From IMG/VR virus record IMGVR_UViG_3300043449_001175, positions 1-64,000 of that record: DNA of 64,000 nt, one strand, 5' to 3'. Positions within the stretch are counted from its first letter, which is position 1. Each line of letters opens with the position of its first letter. The notes beneath the pieces were generated by a model. The model ran no database searches. It had not been told where the DNA came from and was given only the letters and a program-made list of their open reading frames with translations. The translations under genes and the position numbers were made by a program. Of this stretch, positions 50,984 to 58,737 are shown one piece after another. The DNA is from a virus.

Positions 50984-51133
50984 TTCACCATAAATGTCTT
51001 TTTTAATTTGACATTTTTCTTTAATCAAATTTTCTAAAAACCTATACATCTTAATACCGTGTTTATCACAGTATTTCTTTAAAATATCGTGTGACTCCAC
51101 TGATATCTTCAAATTCTTTATTTTCTTTTCCAT
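50978..51133 (-). CDS. Ribbon-helix-helix (CopG/Arc-like) regulator
   Basis: 51 residues from the internal ATG (MEKKIKNLKISVESHDILKK); a longer frame exists but lacks a plausible leader. NLKISVESHDILKKYCDKHG, IKMYRFLENLIKEKC is a classical one-strand/two-helix RHH dimer with basic N-terminal strand. The short size fits a DNA-binding protein or antitoxin. Placed on the opposite strand in the middle of the tail operon, with an inverted repeat and promoter of its own just upstream, so auto-repression is likely (inference). Confidence 0.7.
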   Translation of the reverse strand: MEKKIKNLKISVESHDILKKYCDKHGIKMYRFLENLIKEKCQIKKDIYGES

Positions 51134-51145
51134 AGGTAGAATAAA

Positions 51146-51163
51146 GGCAGAAAATAATCTGCC
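51146..51163. promoter_or_regulatory. Perfect inverted repeat, candidate operator
   Basis: GGCAGA and TCTGCC arms around AAATAA, lying between the minus-strand TATTTATA motif and the RHH start codon, 12 nt from the ATG. Its placement fits an operator for the dimeric RHH protein, or a hairpin in its mRNA. Confidence 0.5.
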
Positions 51164-51168
51164 CATAT

Positions 51169-51176
51169 TATAAATA
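51169..51176 (-). promoter_or_regulatory. Candidate late promoter TATTTATA for RHH gene
   Basis: TATTTATA on the minus strand, 35 nt before the RHH ATG; the inverted repeat lies inside the leader. Confidence 0.45.
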
Positions 51177-51212
51177 GATATGATAAAGTAAAGTTTTTCT
51201 TAATTCTGTGAA

Positions 51213-51220
51213 TATTTATC
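51213..51220 (+). promoter_or_regulatory. Candidate late promoter TATTTATC for tail sheath
   Basis: TATTTATC, 34 nt before the sheath ATG, with an A-rich leader (ending AACTAAAACAAA) and no Shine-Dalgarno sequence. Confidence 0.5.
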
Positions 51221-51254
51221 TATAAAATAAATAAAACTGAATAACTAAAACAAA

Positions 51255-54200
51255 ATGGCAGTATCAAATAAAGTATTCGTATCTCCTGGTGTTTATACAT
51301 CAGAGAGAGACCTTAGCTTCGTAGCTCAAAGTGTGGGGGTAACCACTCTTGGTCTTGTTGGGGAGACATTAACAGGTCCGGCTTTCGAACCAATTTTTAT
51401 CACAAACTATGATGATTTTGAATCATACTTTGGCGGAACGATTCCCGAAAAATTCGTTAACACTCAAATTCCAAAATATGAGTTGGCATACATTGCAAAA
51501 TCATATCTTCAACAATCTAACCAATTATTTGTAACAAGAGTGTTAGGTTTATCAGGTTATGATGCGGGTCCGTCTTGGTCAATCACGACAATTGCCAATG
51601 TTGACGGTAGTACTGTTGGTTTAAATCCATCAACAGGTTCAACATATAGTATTAACTTTACCGGTACTACTGGTGGAACTGAAATTACATACTCGACAAC
51701 TTTCCCAAGTATTATTCAAACAGGTAATACTTACACACAATATAATGGTGGTGTATCAACAATTAATACACAATTATATAATCAAATCCAAACAATCATT
51801 AATAACTCAGGAACTACTTCGGGAGATTCAGCTTACATTTTTGGAACTGTAGCAGCGTCTGATTATGATTCGTTATTGTCAGGATATACTGCTCAGACAA
51901 ACGTTTATAATGTATCAGGACTTTCTGAGTCTGATGCGGACTTTACATCACCAAGTGATGATACTTGGTATTATGCAAACTTTGATATTACAACAGGAGA
52001 TGCTTACACAGGTTATTCTTTCTATAACGTAGTTTCATCAATCACTACCGCAGGTTCAGGTGTTTATACTGGTACAATAACAGGTAAGACTTACTCATAT
52101 TCAGGTACTGCATATGAAGGTTGGAATGACGTAGTTGTTGCAACTTTACGTTCAAGAGGTATTTCATTGTTTACAACTGACCTTCACGGTCCACAATATC
52201 AAATAACAGGAACAACTGATGTTATATTAGATAATTCAGGTTCTTACTCAGGAATTTCACAAAACCCATTTGCTCAATTTGCAATATCAGGTTATACTGA
52301 CAATGCTGAAACACCAGCTTCATTCTCATTTGTTACTTCAATGAATAGTAATGACGCTAACTATATTACTAAGGTATTTGGTATATCTAACTTTGGTAAG
52401 AATAGAGTTGAGACTCCATTGTTTGTTGAAGAACAATTCCAAACAATGTTAACATACGGTTATAATAAAGGTTACGTTAGAGGTATTAATTCATCTTTGA
52501 TTAGTTTACCAGGTTTAAGAAACCCTGTTACAACAAATACTATCGCTAACTACTTAGAACAATATAAATCACCTGAATCACCTTGGGTTGTATCACAACT
52601 TTATGGTTCAACAGTTGAGAGATTGTTTAAATTCTACTCAATTGCTGATGGTAACAGTGCAAACACTCAAATCAAAATTTCAATTCAAAACATTTCATTT
52701 AACAATTTAAGTTTTGATGTGGCGGTTCGTGATTTCTTCGATACTGATGCTAATCCAGTTATTTTGGAAAAATATACTAATTGTACTATGGACCCAACAA
52801 CAAATAACTACATTGCGGTTAAGATTGGTACTAGTGATGGTGAATACGCTTTGAATTCTAAATACATTATGTTGGAAATGGATGTTGATGCAAATCCTGA
52901 ATCAGTACCTTGTGGTTTTGAAGGATATGTAATAAGAAATTATGGTTCAGCAACTCCTCCATTCCCAGTTTATAAAGTGGCTTACAACTTCCCTGGTGAA
53001 GTAATTTATAACCCACCATTTGGTGTTGTTACTAACCCACCATTCTCTTACACAGGTTTTGATAATAAAACTGTATCAGGTGGTGACAGAGTAAGAAGTA
53101 CATATTTGGGTATTTCATCACAAATTGGTTATGACCCATTATTCTTTGAATATAAAGGTAAACAAAAACCACTTGATTTATGTGTTGAAAGTGATGCACC
53201 ATCTTGGAACTACGTAACTAAAGGTTTCCACATGGATTCAGGAGCAACTGTTGTAAGTATTGTAACAGGTCCAACATCTGGTTCACCAGCATTTGATTGT
53301 GGTGTTGCTTCATTCCAAAGAGACCCCGAAACTTCAGCAAACCCTTACTACCAAATTCAAGCAAGAAAATTCTCTTTCTTATTACAAGGTGGTTTTGACG
53401 GTTGGGATATCTACAACGAAAGTAGAACAAATACTGATAGATTTATTTTAGGTGGTACTGGTTATCAAGCGGGAGCTTGTCCAACTACAAGATATCCTAA
53501 CGCAACTGGTTGGGGAGCGTTTAAACCAATTGCAATCAGCAACTTCACTGACTTCGCAAATACTGATTACTACGCTTACTTGTTAGGTATTAACACATTC
53601 TCAAATCCTGAAGCGGTAAATATAAACGTATTTGCAACACCTGGTATTGACTATGTTAACAACTCAAACTTGGTTGAGGATTCTATTTCTATGGTAACAT
53701 TTGATAGAGCGGATTCAATTTACATTTGTACAACACCTGATACTGCGATGTTTGCACCTGTAACAAATCCAGCTGATTTCATCTACCCAACTGAAGCGGT
53801 TGACAATTTAGATAACACAGGAATTGACTCTAACTACACAGCAACTTACTACCCATGGATTTTGGTTAGAGATACTGTAAACAATACACAGATTTACATA
53901 CCACCAACAAATGAAGTTTGTAGAAACTTGGCGTTGACTGATAATATTTCATTCCCTTGGTTCGCAACTGCGGGTTACACAAGAGGTTTGGTAAATGCGG
54001 TTAAAGCACGTAAGAAACTTACACAAGAAGATAGAGATACTTTGTATCAAGGTAGAATTAACCCAATTGCAACTTTCTCTGATGTTGGAACTGTAATTTG
54101 GGGTAATAAAACATTACAAATTGCTGACACAGCACTTAACAGAATTAACGTAAGAAGATTGTTATTACAAGCTCGTAAGTTAATTTCAGCGGTGGCGGTT

Positions 54201-54449
54201 AGATTGTTGTTTGAACAAAACGATGCTAAAGTAAGACAAGATTTCTTGGATTCTGTAAACCCAATCTTGGACGCAATCAGAAGAGACAGAGGTTTATATG
54301 ACTTTAGAGTTACAGTTAGTAATTCACCTGAAGACTTAGATAGAAATACTATGACAGGTAAAATTTACTTGAAACCAACTAAAGCATTGGAATTTATCGA
54401 CATTGAGTTCTTGATAACTCCAACAGGAGCGTCATTTGAAAATATTTAA
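51255..54449 (+). CDS. 18: Tail sheath protein, T4 gp18-like
   Basis: 1064 residues. The N terminus FVSPGVYTSERDLSFVAQSV, VGLVGETLTGPAFEPIFITN, DFESYFGGTIPEKF is the universal sheath signature. The C-terminal core RINVRRLLLQARKLISAVAV, QDFLDSVNPILDAIRRDRGL and YDFRVTVSNSPEDLDRNTMT completes it. Contractile tail sheath. T4 gp18 is 659 residues; here about 400 more lie in the middle (roughly 100-800), Ser/Thr/Gly-rich surface domains with repeated-looking GTTGGT/SGTT stretches. First gene of the tail unit with its own promoter. Confidence 0.96.
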   Translation: MAVSNKVFVSPGVYTSERDLSFVAQSVGVTTLGLVGETLTGPAFEPIFITNYDDFESYFGGTIPEKFVNTQIPKYELAYIAKSYLQQSNQLFVTRVLGLSGYDAGPSWSITTIANVDGSTVGLNPSTGSTYSINFTGTTGGTEITYSTTFPSIIQTGNTYTQYNGGVSTINTQLYNQIQTIINNSGTTSGDSAYIFGTVAASDYDSLLSGYTAQTNVYNVSGLSESDADFTSPSDDTWYYANFDITTGDAYTGYSFYNVVSSITTAGSGVYTGTITGKTYSYSGTAYEGWNDVVVATLRSRGISLFTTDLHGPQYQITGTTDVILDNSGSYSGISQNPFAQFAISGYTDNAETPASFSFVTSMNSNDANYITKVFGISNFGKNRVETPLFVEEQFQTMLTYGYNKGYVRGINSSLISLPGLRNPVTTNTIANYLEQYKSPESPWVVSQLYGSTVERLFKFYSIADGNSANTQIKISIQNISFNNLSFDVAVRDFFDTDANPVILEKYTNCTMDPTTNNYIAVKIGTSDGEYALNSKYIMLEMDVDANPESVPCGFEGYVIRNYGSATPPFPVYKVAYNFPGEVIYNPPFGVVTNPPFSYTGFDNKTVSGGDRVRSTYLGISSQIGYDPLFFEYKGKQKPLDLCVESDAPSWNYVTKGFHMDSGATVVSIVTGPTSGSPAFDCGVASFQRDPETSANPYYQIQARKFSFLLQGGFDGWDIYNESRTNTDRFILGGTGYQAGACPTTRYPNATGWGAFKPIAISNFTDFANTDYYAYLLGINTFSNPEAVNINVFATPGIDYVNNSNLVEDSISMVTFDRADSIYICTTPDTAMFAPVTNPADFIYPTEAVDNLDNTGIDSNYTATYYPWILVRDTVNNTQIYIPPTNEVCRNLALTDNISFPWFATAGYTRGLVNAVKARKKLTQEDRDTLYQGRINPIATFSDVGTVIWGNKTLQIADTALNRINVRRLLLQARKLISAVAVRLLFEQNDAKVRQDFLDSVNPILDAIRRDRGLYDFRVTVSNSPEDLDRNTMTGKIYLKPTKALEFIDIEFLITPTGASFENI

Positions 54450-54456
54450 TATTTGA

Positions 54457-55293
54457 ATGATTAGAAAAAAAACATTAAACACCACATCGTCATTACTTGA
54501 AGGTTTTGACGATGTTGGTACGCCTGACATGAAATATTATGCCTTTGATTGGGATGATAATATCATGATGATGCCAACTAAAATTATCCTTAAAGATGAA
54601 AATGATAATGAGGTTGGTATGTCAACAGAAGATTTTGCGGAATATAGAAGTGAAATTGGTGTAAAACCATTTAATTACAAAGGTAGTACAATTGTTGGAT
54701 ATGCTGACGAACCTTTTCGTAATTTCAGAACTGGTGGTGATAAACAATTTAAAATTGATGCCATGAAAGGTAAACCAGGTCCCGCTTGGTCTGATTTTGT
54801 GGAAGCAATCAACAACGGGTCAATTTTTTCAATAATCACCGCACGTGGACACAATCCTGAAACAATTAAAGATGCTATTTATAACTTAATAGTTTCCGAC
54901 CATATGGGTATTAATAAAGATTTATTAATTAAGAATCTTAGAAAATTCCGTGACTTTACAAACATGGAAGACAAATCGGATATGGAATTAATAAAAGACT
55001 ATATGGATATGAACAAATATTATCCTGTTAGTTTTGGTACAGACGCGGGAGCTGCCAACCCCGAGGAATTAAAAGTCCAAGCAATGAAAGAATTTATTTC
55101 ATATGTAAAAGGACAGGCAAAAGAATTAGGTAAAAAATTATATGTCAAAGATGATGTAAGAAATAACTTTATTCCTAATATTGGCTTTTCAGATGATGAT
55201 TTAAAGAATGTAGAAGTAATGAAGAAGCATTTTGAAGATGAACCAGTTTTAAAGACTTATTCTACTGCTGGAGGAACTAAAACTAGATACTAA
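54457..55293 (+). CDS. HAD-superfamily protein in tail operon
   Basis: 278 residues. YYAFDWDDNIMMMP (Asp31 and Asp33 as nucleophile and acid/base), FSIITARGHNPETI (Thr, motif II), and NIGFSDDDLKNVEVMKKHFE (SDDD, motif IV) give a HAD fold. The N-terminal 20 residues form a leader ending SSLLE|GFDD, again with an [L/I]-x-E site. Sits 7 nt after the sheath gene and before the tube gene, an unusual place for a phosphatase. Could be a packaged or tail-associated enzyme, or a pseudo-enzyme with structural use. Known relatives in T4-like phages are uncharacterised. Confidence 0.8.
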   Translation: MIRKKTLNTTSSLLEGFDDVGTPDMKYYAFDWDDNIMMMPTKIILKDENDNEVGMSTEDFAEYRSEIGVKPFNYKGSTIVGYADEPFRNFRTGGDKQFKIDAMKGKPGPAWSDFVEAINNGSIFSIITARGHNPETIKDAIYNLIVSDHMGINKDLLIKNLRKFRDFTNMEDKSDMELIKDYMDMNKYYPVSFGTDAGAANPEELKVQAMKEFISYVKGQAKELGKKLYVKDDVRNNFIPNIGFSDDDLKNVEVMKKHFEDEPVLKTYSTAGGTKTRY

Positions 55294-55347
55294 ACGATGA
55301 TAATTTTTAAAAAATTAAAGTAAATACAAAAATTTTCAAACAACGTG

Positions 55348-55355
55348 TATTTATA
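55348..55355 (+). promoter_or_regulatory. Candidate late promoter TATTTATA for tail tube
   Basis: TATTTATA followed by GATAAATA, 39 nt before the tube ATG, with an A-rich leader. Confidence 0.5.
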
Positions 55356-55394
55356 GATAAATAAACTAAAACAAAAAACTAAAAAGAATATACC

Positions 55395-55883
55395 ATGGCT
55401 GATTTATTAATGAAAATGCCGGTTCCTTACGAACCAAAAAGAGCGAACCGATTTATACTAAGGTTTGACACAAGTTTAGGTATTAATGAATGGTTCGTAG
55501 AATCATCAGGAAGACCAAGTATTGATATTAACCCTGTTGAGATACAATTTTTGAACACTTCTACATATGTAGCGGGTAGATTCAAATGGAATCCAATCTC
55601 AGTTAAATTCCGTGACCCAATTGGTCCATCAGCAACACAAGCTCTTATGGAGTGGGTTCGTTTACACGCTGAATCAGTTACAGGTCGTATGGGATATGCT
55701 GCGGGTTATAAAAAGAATGTTGACCTTGAAATGTTGGACCCAACAGGTGTTGTTGTGGAAAAATGGATTCTTGAGCAATGTATGATTACAAAATCCACTT
55801 GGGATAACGTATCATATAGTGATGACAAATTAGCAGGATTAGACGTTACATTACAGATGGACCGTTGTATTTTGGTTTACTAA
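55395..55883 (+). CDS. 19: Tail tube protein, T4 gp19-like
   Basis: 162 residues (T4 gp19: 163). RANRFILRFDTSLGINEWFV, VEIQFLNTSTYVAGRFKWNP, ISVKFRDPIGPSATQALMEW, KKNVDLEMLDPTGVVVEKWI and LAGLDVTLQMDRCILVY follow the whole gp19 pattern. It polymerises into the inner tube inside the sheath. Strong late-type promoter upstream. Confidence 0.95.
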   Translation: MADLLMKMPVPYEPKRANRFILRFDTSLGINEWFVESSGRPSIDINPVEIQFLNTSTYVAGRFKWNPISVKFRDPIGPSATQALMEWVRLHAESVTGRMGYAAGYKKNVDLEMLDPTGVVVEKWILEQCMITKSTWDNVSYSDDKLAGLDVTLQMDRCILVY

Positions 55884-55932
55884 TTTTGTATTTATTTTTA
55901 TATTGATAAATTAATTTAATACGGTATATTTA

Positions 55933-55962
55933 ACACAGGGTCTAATCCCTGTGTTTTTTTTT
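55933..55962 (+). terminator. Intrinsic terminator ending at the next AUG
   Basis: Perfect 8-bp stem ACACAGGG / CCCTGTGT around a 6-nt loop, then a T-tract that runs directly into the ATG of the next gene. It would cut off tube mRNA and, if read through, occlude the next start codon. Confidence 0.82.
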
Positions 55963-56712
55963 ATGGACGAAAATTTATTACAATACGCACAACAAGAATT
56001 TAATTTACCACATGATGTCGTAAAATTACCATCTGAAGGTAAATTCTACAAATCAAAGAAAAAATCTGTTAAGGTTGGTTACTTAACCGCCGCTGATGAG
56101 AATATTATTATGGCTTCAAACCCTGATGATATGATTATGACATTGGTTCGTTCAAAGTTATATGAACCTGATTTAAAACCTGATGAAATGTTAAATGGTG
56201 ATATTGAAGCTATTTTAATATTTTTGAGAAATACATCGTTTGGTCCTGAATATAAAATCAGTGTTAATGACCCCGAGACAGGAAAAAGATTTGCAACTGA
56301 AGTATTGTTGGATGAATTGGATTTTAGAAAACCTTCAATTGAACCAAATGAAGATGGTACTTTCAATGTTGTACTTCCAAAATCACAAGCAACTGTCAAA
56401 TTAAAACCTTTATTGTATAAAGAGATTCAAGAAATCAACAAAGCGGCGGATGCGTATCCTGCAGGAAGAGTTGCTCCAAGAGTCACAATGAAACTTCAAA
56501 AACAAATTTTGTCTGTTAATGGTGATACAACACTATCGACAATTATCAAATTTATTGAAGGATTACCAATTATGGATTCAAAATTCATTAGAAAATTTAT
56601 TGATGAAAATGAACCAAAATTAGACCTAACCAAAACAGTTATAGCCCCGTCAGGAAACAAGGTAGATGTTGAAATCGCCTTTGGGGTTGAGTTTTTTCGG
56701 GTTTTCTTCTGA
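55963..56712 (+). CDS. Baseplate hub / tail assembly protein, gp26-like
   Basis: 249 residues in this frame. VVKLPSEGKFYKSKKKSVKV, GYLTAADENIIMASNPDDMI, then LNGDIEAILIFLRNTSFGPE and YKISVNDPETGKRF resemble the T4 gp26-type baseplate protein family, with a C-terminal helical part (IIKFIEGLPIMDSKFIRKFI). The chain ends VEFFRVFF at TGA, but the +1 frame from GAG TTT TTT CGG continues with a sequence that fits the natural end of such proteins (see next entry). I start at the ATG right after the terminator T-tract; there is no Shine-Dalgarno sequence. It lies between tube and tape measure, the usual chaperone position. Confidence 0.72.
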   Translation: MDENLLQYAQQEFNLPHDVVKLPSEGKFYKSKKKSVKVGYLTAADENIIMASNPDDMIMTLVRSKLYEPDLKPDEMLNGDIEAILIFLRNTSFGPEYKISVNDPETGKRFATEVLLDELDFRKPSIEPNEDGTFNVVLPKSQATVKLKPLLYKEIQEINKAADAYPAGRVAPRVTMKLQKQILSVNGDTTLSTIIKFIEGLPIMDSKFIRKFIDENEPKLDLTKTVIAPSGNKVDVEIAFGVEFFRVFF

Positions 56713-56848
56713 TTATAGAAAATACCAACTAGACGAGTTTTTTATCATGAGCCGAGATTTACATATATCTTGGACTGATTTTCAAAAAATGCCGACATAC
56801 GCTCGTAGGTATCTTTTAGACAAATTGATAGAATCGTATCAAAAATAA
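56699..56848 (+). CDS. +1-frame C-terminal extension of gp26-like protein
   Basis: In the +1 frame after FF the sequence reads GFSSDYRKYQLDEFFIMSRD, then LHISWTDFQKMPTYARRYLL and DKLIESYQK, coherent and amphipathic, like the end of chaperone-type phage proteins. The likely slip is at TTT TTT CGG G: tRNA-Phe would move from UUU to UUC while the rare CGG codon waits in the A site. If there is no slip, the only start is the ATG at 56747, giving an unlikely 33-residue protein that begins inside the coherent segment. A sequencing error in the T run would give the same picture. Confidence 0.65.
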   Translation, partial: GFSSDYRKYQLDEFFIMSRDLHISWTDFQKMPTYARRYLLDKLIESYQK

Positions 56849-56857
56849 AAGTTATTC

Positions 56858-56865
56858 TATTTATT
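56858..56865 (+). promoter_or_regulatory. Candidate late promoter TATTTATT close to ATG
   Basis: TATTTATT, 5 nt before the tape-measure ATG. Another example of the very short spacing. Confidence 0.45.
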
Positions 56866-56870
56866 AGAAT

Positions 56871-58682
56871 ATGCAGGCAGCTACAGGAAATACGGTCTCA
56901 AGTACACAGGCGGTAATCAACGATTTAACCAGTACAATTAATAAAGGTTATGAAAATTGGTTATCAAGAACAAAAGTATTAGAATTAGAGTTTTCAAATT
57001 TTAATGCAAAACTTGCTGGTACTTTTGGTCAAACACAAATGGCCATTAGGGGTTTAAGTACTGAGTTGGCGGTTGCAACACCAAGAGTTACAGGGTTAGG
57101 AGGTTCATTAACTGATGTAACAAATATACAACAGGGTATTGCTGAGAGTTTAAAGACTAATGTTATTACTCTTGGGGAAACTGTTGGTGAATTATATGCT
57201 GCGGGTACTGCTGTAGGTATTAGTTCTTCTGAAATTGGTGACATGGTAAAAGGATTCCAAGATGCGGGAATTCAAACTGGAAATATTAGAGACAACATTC
57301 AACAATCAGTTGACATTGCAAGAAAAGTTGGTGTTAACACAAGTGCGGTATTTGGACTTGTTAGAGACAATTTAAGTAACATTAATAAATATGGTTTCGA
57401 AAATGGTGTTGCTGGATTAGCTAAAATGTCTGCACAAGCTGCGGGACTACGTATCAACATGAATGAAATTTTTGGATTTGCTGAAAGGGTGTTTAACCCC
57501 GAAGGTGCTGTAGATATGGTATCTACATTCCAAAAGTTAGGTGTAGCTGCTGGTGATTTGGCAGACCCATTTAGATTAATGTATTTGGCCTCTGAAGATA
57601 CTGCCGAATTACAGAATCAGGTTGTAAAAATGACCGAAAAGTTTACATACTTTGATGAAAAAACAAAAGAGTTTAAAGTTTTTCCAAATGCCAAACGTGA
57701 TTTAAGAGAAATTTCAAACGCTACGGGAATTGCGTATGAAGACTTAATCAAAATGTCTGAGGGTCAACAAAAGTTAAATAAGATTAGAGGTGAATTTAAA
57801 ACAACTGGTATTGATGAAGAATCAAAACAATTTATTGCTAACGTAGCCCAATACAACAAAGATAAGGGTGCCTTTACAGTTAAAATTGGTGACCAAGAAA
57901 AGACAATTTCTGAAATTAATACAAAAGACCTTGAAGAATTGAAAAAAGCTAACGAACCTGTGACTTTGGAACAATTAGCAAAAGAACAATTAAATCAAGA
58001 CCAATTAGGAAACGCACTTTTAAAACAATTAGTTGATAGTGTTGCGGCACCAATTGCTGGTTCAAGAGCCCCAAGAGAATTGAGAGAATTTGGTCGTGGA
58101 GCGACCCAAGTAGCATCAACCGCTGCAACTCAAACACTTGGTAATCAAAGAGGTGCTATAGCATCTATTGATAAATTTTATGACCAAGCAGGACAAAGTA
58201 TTTTGGATTTATTTAAAGGTGAGGGGAGTCCAACTAAAATTGCTGAAATATTTAAAACTGCGGGTATGGATGTACAATCTGGTTTTGCCAATATAAAACA
58301 ATCAATAAGTGGTATTGATTTTAAATCGGCGATTCAACCGTATGTAAGTTCGGGAAACAAAATTGCTGAGGCGGCTGACTTGGCAGTACAAGGACTTACA
58401 AAGTTAGCGACAAAAGCCACGGCTTCAGGAACAATTCCTAATAGAATCGAAGCAAATCAACCACAATCATTTATTAATCAAACAATAAAAGTTGATGATA
58501 TTAATTACAAGGGTTCAATAGATGTAAAAGTAACAAATACAAATGGAACCACCAGTAATTTAACAGATACTCAAGTGTATGATTTATTTAAAAACGAAAC
58601 ATTTATTAAACAAATTAATAAAATGATTAGTGATGGTAAGATTAGTGGTAATTATGGTTATACACCAAACAATTCAAAATAA
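56871..58682 (+). CDS. Tail tape measure protein
   Basis: 603 residues, largely helical with Gly/Ala-rich segments typical of tape measures (ATPRVTGLGGSLTDVTNIQQ; LYAAGTAVGISSSEIGDMVK; QAAGLRINMNEIFGFAERVF; SVAAPIAGSRAPRELREFG). C-terminal beta-like end (VDDINYKGSIDVKVTNTNGT). Placed after tube and chaperone-like genes. Length compares with T4 gp29 (590 aa), so by the tail-ruler principle the tail should be about T4 length, near 100 nm (estimate). Tape measures usually thread through the tube and exit first. Confidence 0.75.
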   Translation: MQAATGNTVSSTQAVINDLTSTINKGYENWLSRTKVLELEFSNFNAKLAGTFGQTQMAIRGLSTELAVATPRVTGLGGSLTDVTNIQQGIAESLKTNVITLGETVGELYAAGTAVGISSSEIGDMVKGFQDAGIQTGNIRDNIQQSVDIARKVGVNTSAVFGLVRDNLSNINKYGFENGVAGLAKMSAQAAGLRINMNEIFGFAERVFNPEGAVDMVSTFQKLGVAAGDLADPFRLMYLASEDTAELQNQVVKMTEKFTYFDEKTKEFKVFPNAKRDLREISNATGIAYEDLIKMSEGQQKLNKIRGEFKTTGIDEESKQFIANVAQYNKDKGAFTVKIGDQEKTISEINTKDLEELKKANEPVTLEQLAKEQLNQDQLGNALLKQLVDSVAAPIAGSRAPRELREFGRGATQVASTAATQTLGNQRGAIASIDKFYDQAGQSILDLFKGEGSPTKIAEIFKTAGMDVQSGFANIKQSISGIDFKSAIQPYVSSGNKIAEAADLAVQGLTKLATKATASGTIPNRIEANQPQSFINQTIKVDDINYKGSIDVKVTNTNGTTSNLTDTQVYDLFKNETFIKQINKMISDGKISGNYGYTPNNSK

Positions 58683-58715
58683 AAGAAATTATCAAATAAA
58701 AAATAGGGGTGCTTC

Positions 58716-58723
58716 TATTTATA
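58716..58723 (+). promoter_or_regulatory. Candidate late promoter TATTTATA
   Basis: TATTTATA, 14 nt ahead of the ATG of the 1619-residue baseplate gene. Confidence 0.52.
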
Positions 58724-58737
58724 GATGATACATCAAC

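Noticed and set aside
56666-56848. Independent small gene starting at 56666
   Set aside because: That start lies deep inside the gp26-like coding sequence and is not an ATG in a leader; the coherent part begins only after the candidate slip site.
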